Assembly (NCBI GenBank): GCA_031279795.1
Contig: JAITHZ010000190.1
Location: 1 to 7,368, forward strand
Direction of reading: 5' to 3'
Source of the DNA: Bacteroidales bacterium
Lineage (GTDB): Bacteria; Bacteroidota; Bacteroidia; Bacteroidales; WRGA01
Length of the DNA: 7,368 nt
The notes beneath the pieces are model-generated. The model did not search any database and had not been told where the DNA came from. It was given only the letters and a program-made list of their open reading frames with translations. Positions 4,988 to 7,368 of the stretch are shown one piece after another. How positions within the stretch are numbered: the stretch's first letter is position 1; every line of letters begins with the position of its first letter. Made by a program: the position numbers and the translations under genes.

Positions 4988-6283
4988 ATGAGCAGTTTAA
5001 AATTTGAAACCTTACAGGTGCATGCTGGACAAGAAGTGGAAAAAACAACCCACGCGCGTGCATTACCTATCTATCAGACATCGTCTTACGTCTTTGAAAA
5101 TGCCAAAGACGGCGCCGACCTATTTGGCTTGCGCAAATTTGGGAACATTTACACACGGTTGCAAAATCCAACAACCGACGTATTTGAAAAACGAATTGCT
5201 GCCTTGGAAGGCGGCGTTACCGGATTGGCCACATCTTCGGGACAGTCGGCACAATTTATCGCCTTGAACAATATCCTGCAAGTTGGCGACAATTTTGTAA
5301 CAACTTCTCACCTCTATGGCGGCACGTACAATCAGTTCAAGTCGCAGTTCAAGCGATTGGGAATTGAAGCCCGCTTCACGGCAAGTGACGACCCTGCTGA
5401 ATTTGCCAGACTGATTGACAAAAACACCAAAGCAATATATTTAGAAACAATCGGAAATCCGGAATTGAATATTCCTGATTTTGACGCTATTGCCAATGTT
5501 GCAAAGGCCAACGATATTCCGCTTGTAGTCGACAATACATTCGGCGCTGCTGGATATCTGTTCCGCCCGATTGAATATGGCGCATCCATCGTTGTGGAAT
5601 CTGCCACCAAGTGGATCGGCGGACATGGCACTTCAATCGGCGGCGTGATTGTCGACAGCGGTACGTTCAATTGGGGAAACGGCAAATTTCCAGCTTTTAC
5701 CGAACCCTCCGACAGTTATCATGGATTGGTTTTCTGGAATGTCTTCGGCGCCGGTAGCCCGTTTGGAAATATTGCATTCAACATCCGCGCACGTGTAGAA
5801 GGGTTGCGCGACTGGGGCAACACAATCAGTCCATTCAATTCTTTCCTGCTTGTACAAGGTATTGAAACACTGTCGCTTCGCCTCGATCGCCATGTCCAGA
5901 ATACGCAGGAACTGGCAGAATGGCTTGAGGAGCATCCCAAAGTGGAATACGTTAATTACCCTGGCTTGAAGAGCAGCAAATATTACGAACTGGCGAAAAA
6001 ATATTTCCCGAAAGGCGCTGGAGGCGTACTGACTTTCCGTCTGAAAGGCGATGCCGATTATGCGAATAAATTGATTGATAACGTTAAACTGCTCAGCCAT
6101 CTGGCTAATGTCGGCGACGCAAAATCGCTGATTATTCATCCGGCTGCCACGACGCACGAACAGCTTTCGCCGGAGGAACAAAAAGCAACGGGAGTTGAAC
6201 CGGGTTTAATCCGAATTTCTGTCGGCATCGAACATATCGACGATATTAAAAACGATATCCAACAGGCTTTGGACAAAATTTAA
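4988..6283 (+). CDS. metY: O-acetylhomoserine sulfhydrylase / aminocarboxypropyltransferase
   Basis: This is a 431-residue member of the Cys/Met-metabolism PLP enzyme family (fold type I, cytoplasmic), of normal length for MetY. The enzyme joins O-acetylhomoserine with sulfide to give homocysteine (or with methanethiol to give methionine). Visible motifs are YTRLQNPTTD (55-64), the PLP phosphate-binding SSGQSAQ (83-89), LYGGTYNQF (109-117) with the ring-stacking Tyr110, VVDNTFG (180-186) with D182 at the pyridine nitrogen, ESATKWIGGHG (204-214) with Schiff-base K208, and IRISVGIEHIDDI (408-420) with the substrate-carboxylate Arg409. The length and the K208 motif with its GGHGTSIGG continuation favour MetY over cystathionine gamma-synthase or lyase, which are shorter (about 380-400 residues). 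The start ATG has a good promoter about 55 bases upstream and no Shine-Dalgarno sequence. The gene stands alone. Sulfide is abundant in anaerobic habitats, which fits direct sulfhydrylation. Confidence 0.95.
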   Translation: MSSLKFETLQVHAGQEVEKTTHARALPIYQTSSYVFENAKDGADLFGLRKFGNIYTRLQNPTTDVFEKRIAALEGGVTGLATSSGQSAQFIALNNILQVGDNFVTTSHLYGGTYNQFKSQFKRLGIEARFTASDDPAEFARLIDKNTKAIYLETIGNPELNIPDFDAIANVAKANDIPLVVDNTFGAAGYLFRPIEYGASIVVESATKWIGGHGTSIGGVIVDSGTFNWGNGKFPAFTEPSDSYHGLVFWNVFGAGSPFGNIAFNIRARVEGLRDWGNTISPFNSFLLVQGIETLSLRLDRHVQNTQELAEWLEEHPKVEYVNYPGLKSSKYYELAKKYFPKGAGGVLTFRLKGDADYANKLIDNVKLLSHLANVGDAKSLIIHPAATTHEQLSPEEQKATGVEPGLIRISVGIEHIDDIKNDIQQALDKI

Positions 6284-6285
6284 CA

Positions 6286-6431
6286 GGATATTTTCTCCCA
6301 CAAAGCACACAAAGTTCACAAAAAAGACCTTCGTGATCTTCGTGATCTTCGTGGGAGAAAATATCCCACAAAGCACACAAAGATCACAAAAAAACCTTCG
6401 TGATCTTCGTGATCTTCGTGGGAGAAAATCT
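6286..6431. repeat. Tandem 68/67-bp hairpin-forming repeats between convergent genes
   Basis: Copy 1 (6297-6364) and copy 2 (6365-6431) are nearly identical. Each runs from CCCACAAAGCACACAAAG through an A-run to repeated TTCGTGATC 9-mers and GTGGGAGAAAAT. Each copy is itself an imperfect inverted repeat. Around copy 1 the outer arms are perfect for 16 bp (6286-6301 with 6351-6366). Inside, the + strand RNA would have A-C mismatches, while the minus strand RNA would have G-U pairs at the same places, so the fold is better for transcripts coming from ccsA. The location between the metY stop (6283) and the ccsA stop (6469) suits a shared 3' structure or bidirectional terminator, though no T-run follows either stem. 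The region also gives a spurious minus-strand reading frame. Confidence 0.85.
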
Positions 6432-6468
6432 TTGTGTTGCGTTTTCAACCTGTTATCTTCTCTTATCT

Positions 6469-7368
6469 TCAATTATTTCTTGTGAATCGCAAATACCCTG
6501 CGAAAATCAAAGCAAAAATCGCAGTAAAAATTCCAACAATTATTAGCCATGCGGTATCCAATTCCATTTCACCGGCATAACTGTGCATTCCGCCAAGAAA
6601 ATAATTTACGCCGAAATAGGTCATCAAAACCGTAGAAAAAGCCAGTAAACCAAATGAATGAAAGAAAAAAACATGCGAAAAATACTTGCAAAGCTTTTCG
6701 TGCGCCATCAATCCATAAACCAGAAAGGTAATCAATGCCCAAACTTCTTTCGGATCCCATCCCCAATAGCGTCCCCACGAAATATTTGCCCAAACCGCGC
6801 CAATGAAAATGCCAGATCCCAGCAGCAACAGTGCAGGATAGAGCGAAATAAGGCTGTGTATTTTGTTGCGTTCCAGGAGAAGTTGCAGGTCATTTTTTCC
6901 TTTTTTCACAACAAGTGTCTGAATAATGGAGATAAGACTGTTCAGCGCGATAAATGCCAGCAGCGTATAAGCCAGCATAATGACAGACACGTGAATGCTC
7001 AACAGAGGCGAGGATAAGACTGGAATCAGCGGAGTTATTTTCGGATTCATCATTCCCAGATAGGCAACAAGCAAAGTACAACCCGAGAGTAAAAAGCTGA
7101 ATGGCAATATAATGGCTATTTTTCGTTTAAATAAAAGACCAGACAACATCGCACACCATGCAATAATCAGCATGGTCTCAAAACCGTTGCTGAACGGCAA
7201 ACGTTCTGCAATATATGTGCGTAATCCAATATGTAACGAAAGTAGCAAAAAACTGATAATGAGAAATCCATAGAGTAAAATGTTCACAATTCGCAATTTT
7301 TTCCCGTTCAGAAAGAAAAATGCAAGCATCGACAATATGCCTAACATTAAATTTATCTTAAACAGTAA
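6469..7368 (-). CDS. ccsA: CcsA/ResC-type cytochrome c biogenesis protein, C-terminal part (5' end outside window)
   Basis: The frame is open to the right window edge. An ATG at 7347 exists, but seven more in-frame codons precede it without a stop, so the protein probably begins outside. Numbering from that ATG (292 residues), the product has about eight hydrophobic segments. It carries the tryptophan-rich heme-handling (WWD) motif GAVWANISWGRYWGWDPKEVW at 183-203, split here as GAVWANISWG and RYWGWDPKEVW. Likely heme-ligand histidines are H119 (SIHVS) and H255 (MHSYA), either side of the WWD motif, and the membrane H216 (MAHEK). The protein exports heme and attaches it to apocytochromes c at the outer face of the inner membrane (System II). 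In many Bacteroidota, CcsA is fused behind a CcsB/ResB domain; the open 5' end allows this but does not prove it. The stop is 38 bases from the structured repeats. Confidence 0.9.
   Translation of the reverse strand, partial: LLFKINLMLGILSMLAFFFLNGKKLRIVNILLYGFLIISFLLLSLHIGLRTYIAERLPFSNGFETMLIIAWCAMLSGLLFKRKIAIILPFSFLLSGCTLLVAYLGMMNPKITPLIPVLSSPLLSIHVSVIMLAYTLLAFIALNSLISIIQTLVVKKGKNDLQLLLERNKIHSLISLYPALLLLGSGIFIGAVWANISWGRYWGWDPKEVWALITFLVYGLMAHEKLCKYFSHVFFFHSFGLLAFSTVLMTYFGVNYFLGGMHSYAGEMELDTAWLIIVGIFTAIFALIFAGYLRFTRNN

Noticed and set aside
6206..6472. An 88-codon minus-strand reading frame with repeated Cys/Val/Phe-rich segments
   Set aside because: It overlaps the 3' end of metY on the opposite strand and is made almost wholly of the hairpin repeats at 6286-6431. 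Such repeats often give false protein calls of this type.

Overview
The window looks like chromosomal DNA from a member of the Bacteroidota, most likely Bacteroidales. The evidence is a Rho factor with the very long insertion typical of that phylum, promoters of the TTTG / TAnnTTTG type instead of -35/-10 boxes, no clear Shine-Dalgarno sequences, a GlgB of the eukaryote-like type found in Bacteroides, and a CcsA-type cytochrome c assembly protein. Coding DNA is balanced in composition, while intergenic DNA is very AT-rich.

Layout. Positions 1-3649 hold a compact minus-strand cluster, transcribed from right to left: rho, a DUF2461 protein, a YhcH/YjgK/YiaL-family protein, and the 5' end of a glycogen branching enzyme gene (glgB) cut by the window edge. 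Gaps of 12, 30 and 12 bases suggest one operon. A 420-base divergent intergenic region (3650-4070) carries a likely rho promoter and leader on one strand. On the other strand it carries a promoter overlapped by a perfect 14-bp inverted repeat, which serves a small DUF454 membrane protein gene (4071-4442). Next come a decayed C-terminal piece of an AraC-type DNA-binding domain (4566-4817), eight head-to-tail copies of a 7-bp repeat, a well-formed promoter, and metY for O-acetylhomoserine sulfhydrylase (4988-6283). The convergent gap after metY holds two tandem 67/68-bp copies of a hairpin-forming repeat. The right end is the C-terminal part of a CcsA/ResC-type cytochrome c synthetase on the minus strand, cut by the window edge.

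How the genes fit together. Most are housekeeping: transcription termination, glycogen synthesis, methionine/cysteine synthesis and cytochrome c maturation. I do not see a defence system, CRISPR array, prophage or insertion sequence. The most unusual features are the roughly 250-residue disordered insert in Rho, built from two families of DNA tandem repeats; the operator-like palindrome in the DUF454 promoter; and the structured repeats between metY and ccsA.
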